Of a stretch of 64,000 bases of DNA, positions 27,048 through 36,252 are shown one piece after another. Position 1 is the stretch's first letter. Every line of letters starts with the position of its first letter. The stretch lies in the NCBI GenBank assembly GCA_965218985.1, contig CBDCMP010000007.1, positions 2,542,001 to 2,606,000 of the forward strand, read 5' to 3'. Source of the DNA: Pseudopedobacter sp965218985. GTDB lineage: Bacteria; Bacteroidota; Bacteroidia; Sphingobacteriales; Sphingobacteriaceae. The translations under genes were made by a program, and so were the position numbers. Below the pieces are notes generated by a model. It saw only the letters and a list, made by a program, of their open reading frames with translations. It was not told the origin of the DNA and searched no databases.

Positions 27048-28598
27048 CTTCGTGATAGTCAGATTCTGTATTGACCTCCCAGATATTTTTTTTGTCTTTT
27101 TGATTTGAAATGATGTTGTCAACCGCTACCATTGCCGTCAACATGGAATGGTCTTGATTGTTATATTTGTGCATTCCGTTTCGGCCAATTAGAAACATAT
27201 TGTTAAAGGTATCGGTAAATTCGACAATATCGTGAAGCTGATCGTATGTTCCAAAATAAGCCGGATAAGCTTTAGGCACCCTTATAATGGTGCTGTCAAG
27301 TACGTCGTTTTCTAAAATCATGCCGATTTCAGCTAACTCACGAATGGCAAAACTGATAAATTCTTTATCATTCATTGACCATAAATGGTCACCCTCATTA
27401 CAAAAGTACTCTAACCCAATCCAAATATGCTCTTGATTCTTCACCATATAAGGGCTCCAGTTATTAAATATCTGTAACCTGCCTATAGCAACTTCTTTTC
27501 CTGGATGTAGATCCAGTTGTCTGCTATTAGTTTTTTCTTACCCTGTTTTGTTTATGGTCTTTAATTTTCAGATCCTTTAAGAGTAGCCCCACCGTTATAA
27601 AATCCCTATAGGCTAAACACTTTGGCTATTTGCTGTACTTTGGCAGGTGCTTTTAAACCCAGGCAAGAAACTAGATCCTTGATTGGCATTGTTGAAAATA
27701 AATAATTGCCCCGATAATATTCAATTTTGTTGTCCTCCCAGTTTTTTACTTTGACGACCACCTCGGAATCACTTTCCCAATTGATCTGTATTACCTCCCT
27801 ATGCAGTAGTATCCGGCCTCCTTTCTGACATATTTCATCTGCCACATTTTCCCATAGGTGACCGGGCCCGTATTTGGGGTACAGAAACTTTTCAATGAGG
27901 CTCGTTTCTGTTCTTTGCTGATCGAGAAAAAATCCTTTGGGAAAGGTCATTTTTAGGGCATGCAAAAGTGTTTTGGATATAGACAATCCTTTGATCCTTT
28001 GTGCGCCCCAGTCTGGCTTTATCTTATTGCATGGAACACCCCAGACCTTTTCGGTATAATCTTTAAAAAAAGACGCATAAAGTTCCCGGCCAAATCTATT
28101 GATAAAAAAATCTTCTAAACTTTTGACTTTTTTAATGGGGAATAAACGGGATTTAAGATAGGATGTAAGAATTTTGATTACTCTTACTGCTCCCAGGCTC
28201 TTTAATGTTGCCGTATTCAAAGTTAGTGGGTAGTCAAAAAATCTTCCCAGATAGAATATCCTTGAAACTCTATTTCTGACCAACATTACTTTATCTGTGG
28301 ATTCTGGGTCTATCGTTGCCACTTGCTGCCCTTCTGCTGTACTACCATTGGAAGGTTCTTGCGTTGGCAAAAACATTTCCCACCATCTCAGAACCCTCGT
28401 TGATTTAGAGAAAAACCTATACCCTCCGATATCTATTCTATTTCCTTTATAGTTAACAGTTTTTGAAATACCGCCAACCTGACAAGACATTTCTAGAACC
28501 ATAGGTTTGATAGCTGCCCTGGTGAGCAGCTCATAGCCTGCGGTAAGACCACCTGGTCCACCACCTATAATAATGGCTATACTTTCATGGTTTTTCAT
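27025..28598 (-). pseudogene. Frameshifted FAD/NAD(P)-binding oxidoreductase (UDP-galactopyranose-mutase/amine-oxidase-like)
   Basis: The 5' frame (27606-28598) has the dinucleotide-binding motif IIGGGPGGLTAGYELL (about 10-25), the RIDIGGYRFFSK segment and FFKDYTEKVWGVPC. The 3' frame (27025-27447) carries the FAD-binding end FLIGRNGMHKYNNQDHSMLT. The 158 bases between still encode the expected joining sequence (YRDFITVGLLLKDLK, then LIADNWIYIQEK, then VAIGRLQIFNNWSPYM) but in three different frames. The lesions are an extra base near 27618, a missing base in the T6 run 27531-27536 and a missing base near 27493-27500. The repaired product would be about 520 residues. Such proteins usually act in surface-sugar gene clusters. 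Confidence 0.82.
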
Positions 28599-28787
28599 AG
28601 AGGGTAGATTAGGTGCTTTTATTACAAGTACTTATGATGATAAATATATTAAAATTCAACATTATGCTACTAAATTATCAATAATTTGGTTCAGGCTAGA
28701 TTAGCCTCGTATCATTGCTTTAGAAAAAAACAATTATTAATTGCTATTATTGATTTAACCTTAGCATATATACCTTCAATCCCTGTC

Positions 28788-30320
28788 ATGACTTTTGCCA
28801 CGAAAAACATACTACAGAATCCCAAACCTGTTAACATAGTTTTTCTGTTGTTAGTGGTTATATTTTATTTATTTATGGCCTATAAAAGCTCAGGCTATAT
28901 ACAGGAAGATGAGCATTTTCAAATCATAGAATTTGCCAACTACAAGTTAGGTTTGGTATCGGTGAATAAATTAGCATGGGAGTTCAATGCACAAATAAGG
29001 CCGGGGCTACAGCCTTTGATTTGCTATCTGATTTTCAAGGTCTGTCATGCTCTTGGTATTGATGACGGGTATAATCTGGCATTTATACTCCGTGCTTTAA
29101 CAGGTTTGTTTTCAAGCTATGTGCTCTATGTTTTTGTGTTAACCTATAAAAAATATGTATCTGCGCAGTTAAAAAATACTTTTATTGCAGCATCGTTTCT
29201 TTTATGGTTTCTTCCTTATATCAATATCCGATTTTCCTCTGAAAATCTTTCCGGGCTGATGTTGATGTCTTCGCTGGTGCTTCTTGACCAATCAAATTAC
29301 TGTGAGAAAAGAAACAAAACTGTTTTTATGGGAATTGTGCTTGGATTGGCGATCCTTTTCAGATACCAATCACTGCTATTTGTAGCAGGTTTGTTCCTGT
29401 GGCTTTTATTGGTTCGAAAAAGAAGCATAATAAACATCTTAAGGTTATCATTTGGAATATTGACCGTTCTTATCATTGGGGTGCTCATAGATTTTTGGCT
29501 TTACGGAGCATGGGGGTTTACCCTGTTTAATTACTTTGATGCGAATATCATCAAAGGCATTGCAAGCAATTTTGGAACATCACCGTTCTACCAATACTTT
29601 CTCTATATTCTACAGGCTCTTGGGATATTCGGCCTCCTTATCTTAGTCTCATTTTGTTTGATATGTTACTATTATTCAAAAAATATAATTGTTTGGGTTT
29701 GCATACCATTTTTACTGGTTCATTCCCTAATTCCACATAAGGAACTTCGTTTTTTATTCACTTTGGCAAACCTTTGCCCTTTAATCCTGATATTAGGTTT
29801 TCAAAAGGCTAGTTTGCTAATATCAAAAGCAAGTGGTAATACTAAATTAAAAATGGGCAGTATTATATTTGCCTTATTGAGTATAGTAAATATATTTGGT
29901 TTGGTTGCTGTTTCTTCAACAGGTGCAGGAAATGGCAGAGTAGTAGTAGCTGAGTATATTCACAGGCATTATGATCAAAAAAAATTGAAAATTACGTTAA
30001 TTGGTAAAGTATATCCATTTATAGATTGGCAAGGTATACAAAACACCTTTTATAGCAGCGTTGGCTTTAAACAGAATCATGCCGTGAATATTTGGCAGGA
30101 AGACCTGGTTTACAATGATGTTTCCAGAAACAGGCGACACATTTACATCATAAAAGCAAAAGAGATTGCTGGACCTAAAGAATTGGAATACCTAAAAAGT
30201 ATTGGCTTAAGGAAAGTTTATCAGAGTATTCCCGATTTTACTTTTTTTCTTTATGGTTTCTATAATAAAGATTTAAAGGACCGGCAAACTTATGTTTTTG
30301 AGGCCAATGTTATTGATTAA
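28788..30320 (+). CDS. GT22-like mannosyltransferase (Alg9/PIG-B type, polytopic)
   Basis: About 510 residues with roughly ten membrane helices. The first outer loop has the acidic motif EDEHFQIIEFANY and a later loop has SLIPHKELRFLFT, which matches the HKExRF signature of the GT22 family (lipid-linked mannosyltransferases such as Alg9, Alg12 and PIG-B). The enzyme would use a polyprenyl-phosphate sugar on the outer face of the inner membrane. The frame opens at a TTG at 28686; the ATG at 28788 starts the protein just before the first helix and is preferred. It is intact, unlike most island neighbours, and is divergent from the oxidoreductase gene. Confidence 0.78.
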   Translation: MTFATKNILQNPKPVNIVFLLLVVIFYLFMAYKSSGYIQEDEHFQIIEFANYKLGLVSVNKLAWEFNAQIRPGLQPLICYLIFKVCHALGIDDGYNLAFILRALTGLFSSYVLYVFVLTYKKYVSAQLKNTFIAASFLLWFLPYINIRFSSENLSGLMLMSSLVLLDQSNYCEKRNKTVFMGIVLGLAILFRYQSLLFVAGLFLWLLLVRKRSIINILRLSFGILTVLIIGVLIDFWLYGAWGFTLFNYFDANIIKGIASNFGTSPFYQYFLYILQALGIFGLLILVSFCLICYYYSKNIIVWVCIPFLLVHSLIPHKELRFLFTLANLCPLILILGFQKASLLISKASGNTKLKMGSIIFALLSIVNIFGLVAVSSTGAGNGRVVVAEYIHRHYDQKKLKITLIGKVYPFIDWQGIQNTFYSSVGFKQNHAVNIWQEDLVYNDVSRNRRHIYIIKAKEIAGPKELEYLKSIGLRKVYQSIPDFTFFLYGFYNKDLKDRQTYVFEANVID

Positions 30321-31904
30321 TCCGCTAGAAAATAAATAATTCCGCCTTTGTTCTTGTCCGTACGCTGATACATTAACAATGCTTTTTTTCCTTTAGTTAC
30401 TGGCCATGGTTGGGTTATCCTGTAAAAGTTGATGGGTACTTTCAAAAAGTAAGCTTGGCTATCAAGAATGATCACACTGTCAACCTTGTTTTCTTTTAAA
30501 AACTGGATTAGTGGCTTTTTGGATGAAAAATGAGCAGATGTTTCCGTTTGTGAGTTACCTATAGAAAAGTACAGGGCCTTGTCTTGACGCCTGTTGTTGA
30601 ATATTTTCAGGTGCGTGTATAATGTGGCAAATACCGATATAATAAGCATACAAACCAGTAGCCTCTGCCAAGCAATTCTAAAACTGGCAAGACCCACAAC
30701 TGCTAAGTGTAAAGCGACAATTAAATGTAGTTCAAGGTAATAACGATAGGAGTTGCTAGTAGTATAAAAAGGAAATACAGCCAAATAGCATAACAAAAAT
30801 ATGGTATGGAAAGAGGGCTTATCACTAAAAACATCCTTGTAGATTGCCTTAAAGAGAAAAAAAGCAAAGGTAGCTGCACAAATTATAGATAAAGCAATTA
30901 TCCATAGCCCACTTACCCATGAATAATATTGCATGTAAACTTTGTAGCTTGCCAGTGTCTCAAAAAATGCTTTTCCGTGAAAGTAAATGAAAAACAGGAT
31001 TACAATAATAGACACTATTAAGATTACCCTTTTATCAGTTTTAACCTTAAGGCTTTTGGATTTTAATAAGTTTGTTTTAGAAAGCAGTTGTGTTTGAATA
31101 AACAACATTAAAAGCAATAATACAGGGTAATATATGACAAATGACATATATCTTATCTCTAAATATTTAAAGATAAGCAACTGTAAAACAATATCTATAA
31201 GAGCTGTTGCGAAAAGTAGCACATATTTAAGGCTCATTGTGTTTTTATTAAATAGCATCTGGAAGAAAAAACTAAAAAATAAAGCAAACGGAAGGGCTGA
31301 GAAAATGATATGGTTATAAGAGCCAACCATGCATATAAACAGAACAACAAATATCCAGCGCTTCTGCATCTTTTGCCTAGATACAAGTTTTGCTATCGAT
31401 ATCAATAGCAAAGATGAAAAGAAAAGCGTAAAAGTATTTACTTCCCACGCTACTCTTGGGGAGGTGAGATATAACGAAGATTGACCAATTATCAGCAAAA
31501 AAACCAGCGATTTTTCGGCCGGAAATCTTTTTCCCAAAAAACGCCAGATTAATAGGAGGCCTAAACTATTAAACAATACGCCTCCTATTCTAAGATTGAA
31601 AACATTTATTTTAAAAAAATTAAAAAAAAAAGCTTGCAGTCCATGTTTGCAACATTCCAGTATAATAATTCATACCGGTTAGCTTTTCTATAGGTCTCTC
31701 CATTAAATGGTAGGCTTTCAGTCCAAACCATGCTTCGTCTCCGTGCAATCCAGGCAAATCATCTAGCTTAAATGTCCAGCAGAAAATTAAATATAGCAAC
31801 AACAATATAGATATAATCATTGCCCAGTTTCCGTTGATAAGGCCATAGTAATAACCAGGAGTGGAAGTGGAAGATGATATTAGTTTAGGTCTCATGTTGT
31901 GCAA
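30317..31904 (-). pseudogene. PMT/ArnT-like GT-C glycosyltransferase interrupted at an A10 tract
   Basis: The 5' frame (31620-31904, ATG at 31904 or a few codons later) carries the first membrane helix and the GT-C acidic motif LHGDEAWFGLKAYHLM. The 3' frame (30317-31576 and upstream to the tract) carries the remaining helices. They are separated by one base in a run of ten A on the plus strand (31622-31631). With nine A the reading joins as SFFFNFFKINVFNLRIGG. The gene is therefore either a simple frameshift mutant or switched off by slippage at the tract. The repaired protein would be about 528 residues. Its 3' end overlaps that of the GT22 gene by 4 bases. Confidence 0.8.
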
Positions 31905-31950
31905 ATTTATTTAAAATATGCATTTTTGTTCTATAACCTAACCTTTACCT

Positions 31951-33243
31951 ATGAGATTTTATCCCAATATTAATTACCGTTCAAAAAAATCTAGTCTACG
32001 TATTCACTTTTATGTTCTGTTAATTACAGGCGTCATCGTATTTTCTCCTGTAGCATCTTTTAGTTTTTTGATCGGATGGGATGATCAGATTTTTGTTTTG
32101 AACAGGTACACCGAGGGAGGATTGGCATTGAAAAATATTAGTGCGATCCTAACTGAATTTTACCATGGACAGTATGCGCCATTAAACCAATTATTCTATT
32201 CCACCATTTATGAGTTTTTTGGTTATAAGCCCGCCTATTTCCATGTCTGTAGCGTGCTAATTCACTTGATCAATACACTGCTTGTTTACCTTTTCATTAC
32301 TAAGGTTACAAAGCGTCTATATCCTGCCAAAAACGAAAAGCGTGTTGCATTTATAACTTCAGTGCTATTCCTATTGGCGCCAATAAATCTTGAACCGGTG
32401 GCCTGGATAGCTGCATCCAAGGTGATCATATACGCTTGCTTTTATTTGGGTGCTATTTTATTATATATCAAATATATAACATGTGGAAAGGCACAATACT
32501 ATTACCTTATGTTTTTTAGTTTTTTGCTTTCTTTCGCTTCTAAAGAGCAGGCAATAACATTGCCTCTAGCCATGATTTTACTTGACTTTGTTTTTTACAG
32601 AGATATGAAAAAAGGTGTCTTATGGCTAGAAAAAATGCCACCGACGATTTTGGCATTACTTTTTGCATTGGCATCTTTTCAATCTCAGGGCAGAATTGTA
32701 TTTAGCTTAACCGACGGCTATACATTTACAGAAAGGTTGGTGATCTCGTTTTATACCCTGTCAGAGTATTTTACAAAAATTTTATTCCCGGTAAACATTT
32801 CTTATCTCTATCCATTTCCTTTCCTTCCTGGAGAAAACCCACCAATTTGGTTATGGGCGTTTCCTGTTGCTATTATGATCACATTATTTTGCTTGAGACG
32901 CTATATAAAACAAAAACACATTCTTTTCGGATTCTTGTTTTTTCTTATTCATATCGTAATGGTATGCAATTTAGTTTCATTGTCCAGGTACTCATTCACA
33001 GCCGACAGGTATGCTTATATTGCATCAATAGGTCCTCTATTCCTAGTCGCAGTTACGTATGTCAGATTATCGCAGCATAGTAAATATCTGCGCCGAAAAA
33101 TCATGCGTATCACAACGCTCATTTTATATGGAGCGTATTTTTTGGTGTACACATGCAGTCATATGTGGGTTTGGCAAAATGCCATTACCTTAAAACAAAA
33201 AATGAGAACAATAATTAAAACCAGAAGTGACTATGAAAAATAA
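31951..33243 (+). CDS. TMTC/GT-C-like polytopic membrane glycosyltransferase
   Basis: Polytopic protein of 430 residues, about nine to eleven membrane helices. The first outer loop has GWDDQIFVLN followed by the HGQYAPLNQLFYS segment, and later FHVCSVLIHLINTLLV and SRYSFTADRYAYIASIGPLF, the pattern of TMTC-like O-mannosyltransferases and relatives. The TPR tail that many such proteins carry is missing; the protein ends shortly after the last helix. It is divergent from the A10-tract gene with a 46-base gap and overlaps the next small gene by 11 bases. Confidence 0.72.
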   Translation: MRFYPNINYRSKKSSLRIHFYVLLITGVIVFSPVASFSFLIGWDDQIFVLNRYTEGGLALKNISAILTEFYHGQYAPLNQLFYSTIYEFFGYKPAYFHVCSVLIHLINTLLVYLFITKVTKRLYPAKNEKRVAFITSVLFLLAPINLEPVAWIAASKVIIYACFYLGAILLYIKYITCGKAQYYYLMFFSFLLSFASKEQAITLPLAMILLDFVFYRDMKKGVLWLEKMPPTILALLFALASFQSQGRIVFSLTDGYTFTERLVISFYTLSEYFTKILFPVNISYLYPFPFLPGENPPIWLWAFPVAIMITLFCLRRYIKQKHILFGFLFFLIHIVMVCNLVSLSRYSFTADRYAYIASIGPLFLVAVTYVRLSQHSKYLRRKIMRITTLILYGAYFLVYTCSHMWVWQNAITLKQKMRTIIKTRSDYEK

Positions 33244-33436
33244 TAGGACATTCGATAAACAAGGGAAAATCAATAAAGCCTTTGAAAAGTTTGGCTTTTT
33301 AATTTTAGTCTTAATGATTTTGGGCAACCTGACCATCGCTTTCAATTTTTATTTTTTGAAGACGATGACTATTTCCAACTTCTTCTACCTTCAGGCCCAT
33401 AAAAACGAATATTTTGACCCGACAAAAAGATATTAA
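33233..33436 (+). CDS. Small single-span membrane protein
   Basis: The 67-residue product (from the ATG at 33233) has a charged N-terminus, one strong hydrophobic segment (about 18-38) and a polar tail. It overlaps the preceding glycosyltransferase-like gene by 11 bases and is probably translated with it. No family is recognised. Confidence 0.55.
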   Translation: MKNNRTFDKQGKINKAFEKFGFLILVLMILGNLTIAFNFYFLKTMTISNFFYLQAHKNEYFDPTKRY

Positions 33437-33444
33437 ATTTTTTC

Positions 33445-33475
33445 TTGAATTTTAAATTAAAAGTTTCTACCTTTA
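33445..33475 (+). promoter_or_regulatory. Bacteroidetes-type promoter of the toxin-like lipoprotein gene
   Basis: A -33 box TTG (33445-33447), a spacer of 20 bases and a -7 box TACCTTTA (33468-33475) closely fit the Bacteroidetes consensus TTTG/TAnnTTTG. It lies about 90 bases before the ATG of the lipoprotein gene. Confidence 0.6.
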
Positions 33476-33564
33476 AATCAGCCAATAAGCCTAGCTAAAA
33501 CCATTTACCAATTGTCTTAGCCGTTTCGAGTTTATTTATTGGAAAACATTTGATCAAACCCGTT

Positions 33565-35052
33565 ATGAAAAAAAGAAGTCTGTTTTTGATTACGCTAGTA
33601 TGTTCTGTATGTTTGGTGCTTTTTGCCTGCCGAAAAGAAATTGGACAATTTGTTAACGGAGACACCGTGGGTGTAGCGTCTGCAAAGCTGGAAGCTGCCA
33701 AAATCTGGAATGCAAAATTTATTGCAAAAAACATTTCCGAAACCTCCAAACTAAAAGGCTTCGTGACTCTGAGCCCTCAGTGGGAGAAGGCATGGACAGT
33801 AAGTTCAGCAAACGGCACGGAATACCTGGCCGTTCCCACCATTGAAAACCATGTCGGCCAGCTAAGTGTAGCCATCCGCCGTCTGTTCCTTTTCGAGATG
33901 AGGAGAGACCATGTTCTAAACGCACAGATCGTGGAGTTTGTAGGGCTGGATTATAACGTAGAAAGAAATCTGGACCATTTGATCAGGAACCAGAAAAGCA
34001 GCCATATCACAGGTTTTAGCGGTGCAGTCATCCATTATGACCTGAATTACCGCTGGACCGGAGGGAATATCTTTGAGGATGGGACGACCAAATATATCAA
34101 TGCTGCGATCACCGGGAAGAACACTTTTAATAGGCCAGGTTCTAATGAAAAAAATCCTTTGTATCTAAGCAGGCTCACAGAAGATGCTTTAGGCAGTTTA
34201 GCCATTGTCAATTACAAATATTTGTTTTCCCCATCAGAAACGATGCGGTTAACTGTGCATGGAGATGGAAGTGGCAGCGGTGGTGGGAGTGGCAGTGATA
34301 TCAATGGCGGTGAACTGTCAGAAGTGGTGGTGACTCCTCCTGGAGGGGGAGGCGGTGATCCGCCACCAACTGGTGGAGGTGGTGGGGGTGATTATGGCGG
34401 TAATCCTGGCGGGGACGGTGGTGGAGGCGGTGGATCAACAAATACTGAATTCACAACTACATTAACTATAACGAGTAGTGGGGAAATTATCCAGAATATG
34501 CAGGAATATTTAAAGTGTTTTAGTGCATATAGTCCTGCAATTGTTAATATTTATGTGAAACAACCAACCTCAAATAGTAGTAATACATGGAGTGGCTCAC
34601 CGTATGAACCAAATGTTGGACATACATTTGTCTCAATCGAACAATCAGGAATTGTAAGGGTCTTTGGATTCTATCCAGATCTTAGTGTTTCAATAAACCC
34701 TTTCTCAATTTCGCCTACTGCGCCGGCATTAATGCGGAATGATGGTGGGCATTCATATGATGTAAAAGTTACTATAAATGTTTCTGGAGCTAAGATGGGA
34801 AACATCCTTACATCTGCTAAAAGCTATATCTCTATGTATAACCTAAACTCATATAACTGTACTGATTTTGCAATAGATATAGCAAACAGCACGGGTTTTT
34901 ATTTGCCTGATAACATTGGGTATTGGCCAGGAGGAGGTGGCTCTAATCCTGGTAATTTAGGGCAAGACATAAGAGGAATGAATAACAGCAATAATGTTGT
35001 TATTAAAAAAACTCCAGGTATTGCTATTAGTAACATAGGAAGTTGTGATTAA
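33565..35052 (+). CDS. Lipoprotein with Gly/Pro linker and predicted His/Cys hydrolase tail (polymorphic-toxin-like)
   Basis: From the ATG at 33565 (preferred over a TTG at 33550) the product has 495 residues. A lipoprotein signal ends in VLFAC (Cys22). Residues 30-230 form a globular domain I do not recognise. Residues about 235-291 are a Gly/Pro-rich linker with the segment GGELSEVVVTPP, a type of spacer I associate with Bacteroidetes surface toxins. The tail (about 292-495) has GHTFVSIEQ (His353) and YNCTDFAID (Cys432), a His-then-Cys order found in circularly permuted NlpC/P60 and LRAT-like papain folds. The GC content falls from 64/120 bases at 33781-33900 to 49/120 at 34681-34800. Exposed on the cell surface or periplasm; enzyme activity is a prediction. 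Confidence 0.7.
   Translation: MKKRSLFLITLVCSVCLVLFACRKEIGQFVNGDTVGVASAKLEAAKIWNAKFIAKNISETSKLKGFVTLSPQWEKAWTVSSANGTEYLAVPTIENHVGQLSVAIRRLFLFEMRRDHVLNAQIVEFVGLDYNVERNLDHLIRNQKSSHITGFSGAVIHYDLNYRWTGGNIFEDGTTKYINAAITGKNTFNRPGSNEKNPLYLSRLTEDALGSLAIVNYKYLFSPSETMRLTVHGDGSGSGGGSGSDINGGELSEVVVTPPGGGGGDPPPTGGGGGGDYGGNPGGDGGGGGGSTNTEFTTTLTITSSGEIIQNMQEYLKCFSAYSPAIVNIYVKQPTSNSSNTWSGSPYEPNVGHTFVSIEQSGIVRVFGFYPDLSVSINPFSISPTAPALMRNDGGHSYDVKVTINVSGAKMGNILTSAKSYISMYNLNSYNCTDFAIDIANSTGFYLPDNIGYWPGGGGSNPGNLGQDIRGMNNSNNVVIKKTPGIAISNIGSCD
34262..34437 (+). repeat. Low-complexity GGN-rich linker coding segment
   Basis: A G-rich stretch of GGT/GGC/GGA codons encodes the Gly/Pro linker of the lipoprotein. It marks the junction between the GC-richer head and the AT-rich tail. 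Confidence 0.85.
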
Positions 35053-35068
35053 ATAAAAAACTAACGAG

Positions 35069-35497
35069 ATGATGAAATTATTAATTAAAATATCCAAAAC
35101 GACGTTACTTGCTATTTTCATATTCAGTACGTCGAGCTACGCTCAACAAAAAAATATGGCAAAAGAATTTATTGTCAATTTGTCCAAGTCTAAAAACTAT
35201 AATCAAATTATAGATAAATATTTTTGTAAACCATCCAATAAAGATGCGATAGAAACTATAAAAATGCAGCTGCTATATTTAAAAGGAGAAATTACCAAAA
35301 AAAAATATTCAATTAAGGATTATAATCAAAAAAGTGGTATAATACAGTTAGATAAAAAAAAATACGATAAAATATATGAACTTTGGATTGATGATAAGGT
35401 CCTATCATATATTATCATTAGTCACAACAAAATAATCTCATTTTCATCGATGATTAAAGGAAATGAGCGAATACCTTTGTCTTTTTGTTCTGATTAA
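35069..35497 (+). CDS. Exported 142-residue protein, candidate immunity protein
   Basis: A signal peptide (TTLLAIFIFSTSSYAQ) sends it to the periplasm. The rest is Lys-rich and mixed alpha/beta with no motif known to me. It starts 16 bases after the lipoprotein gene, on the same strand, and is very AT-rich (35 G or C in 120 bases at 35081-35200). Position directly behind a toxin-like gene, small size and export to the compartment where such a hydrolase would act make an immunity role plausible, but this is inference. Confidence 0.6.
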   Translation: MMKLLIKISKTTLLAIFIFSTSSYAQQKNMAKEFIVNLSKSKNYNQIIDKYFCKPSNKDAIETIKMQLLYLKGEITKKKYSIKDYNQKSGIIQLDKKKYDKIYELWIDDKVLSYIIISHNKIISFSSMIKGNERIPLSFCSD

Positions 35498-35511
35498 GTA
35501 TAAGTACTTAT

Positions 35512-35943
35512 ATGATTTCATCACAATCAACTGAATTAAGGGGTAACAATTTTATTGAGTCTGTTGTTAGACACAGTGGCTTTTCCAAAACTAATATTGA
35601 TAATTTTAATTACAACGAAATTTGGAATAATCATTATAAAATTAAAGGGTTCCAAATGGGAAAGTGGATTTTCGATTCACTTGAAATTGCTATTATAGAT
35701 GGAAATATTTGGACGACATTTATTAGCAGTGACTTGGTTTTTATTAATGATTTGTTTTATATTTTGGGCGTTGGTACAACCATAGAAAAAGACCCTTATT
35801 TAAGAAAGGGAGAAAAAATTAAGGAATTCCGCACGAAAATAGGTAAAATAAATATCTGGGGTAAAGCAGCGCGAGTTTCGTACTTAGAGTCGGACCTTTA
35901 TGGGGTTGCCGTTAAAATCAATTTTATCAATAATGGAAACTAA
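35512..35943 (+). CDS. Small protein of unknown function behind the toxin-like gene
   Basis: The 143-residue soluble product has no signal peptide and is rich in Ile, Asn and Phe with a beta-strand-like pattern (SLEIAIIDGNIWTTFISS). No family is recognised. It begins 14 bases after the candidate immunity gene and shares its AT-rich composition, so it belongs to the same transferred unit. It could be a second immunity-type gene or a remnant of an exchanged cassette. Confidence 0.55.
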   Translation: MISSQSTELRGNNFIESVVRHSGFSKTNIDNFNYNEIWNNHYKIKGFQMGKWIFDSLEIAIIDGNIWTTFISSDLVFINDLFYILGVGTTIEKDPYLRKGEKIKEFRTKIGKINIWGKAARVSYLESDLYGVAVKINFINNGN

Positions 35944-35947
35944 TATC

Positions 35948-36252
35948 ATGAGATTTTTTGTTTTATTTATATCCTGTTTTTTTTAATGTCGTTTTTGCCA
36001 TTGATCTGGAATCACCTGTCTATAACACATATTGGCTTTCCTCTTTATTTTTATGAAAGGAGTGGCTCCAGATCTTTCAATGGGGCAAGTGTCATAGTAT
36101 CGTTTCTACCGATCAGTTTTTTTTGTGATTTGTTTGCAGCTTTAGTAGTTGTTTATTTCATGAAAATCGTAAAACGGTACAGTATGAAATATGACAAAAA
36201 TTTAAAAAATAATAATAATCCATTACAAAAGTACGGAAGAAATCTCTTCTAA
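35948..36252 (+). pseudogene. Small polytopic membrane protein, frame broken at a T8 tract
   Basis: An ATG at 35948, 4 bases after the previous stop, opens a frame (MRFFVLFISCFF) that stops at once after a run of eight T (35977-35984). One more T would join it to the frame starting at 35986, giving a product of about 101 residues with three hydrophobic segments. Alternatively translation begins at the ATG at 35986 and the gene is intact with 88 residues. Function unknown. Confidence 0.4.

Noticed and set aside
26895..27122. Independent 76-residue gene
   Set aside because: It is the 5' end of the GT-C pseudogene read across the 40-base repeat, not a separate gene.
35986..36252. Possible holin of a prophage
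   Set aside because: Small and membrane-bound, but no phage structural, lysis or integrase genes are nearby.
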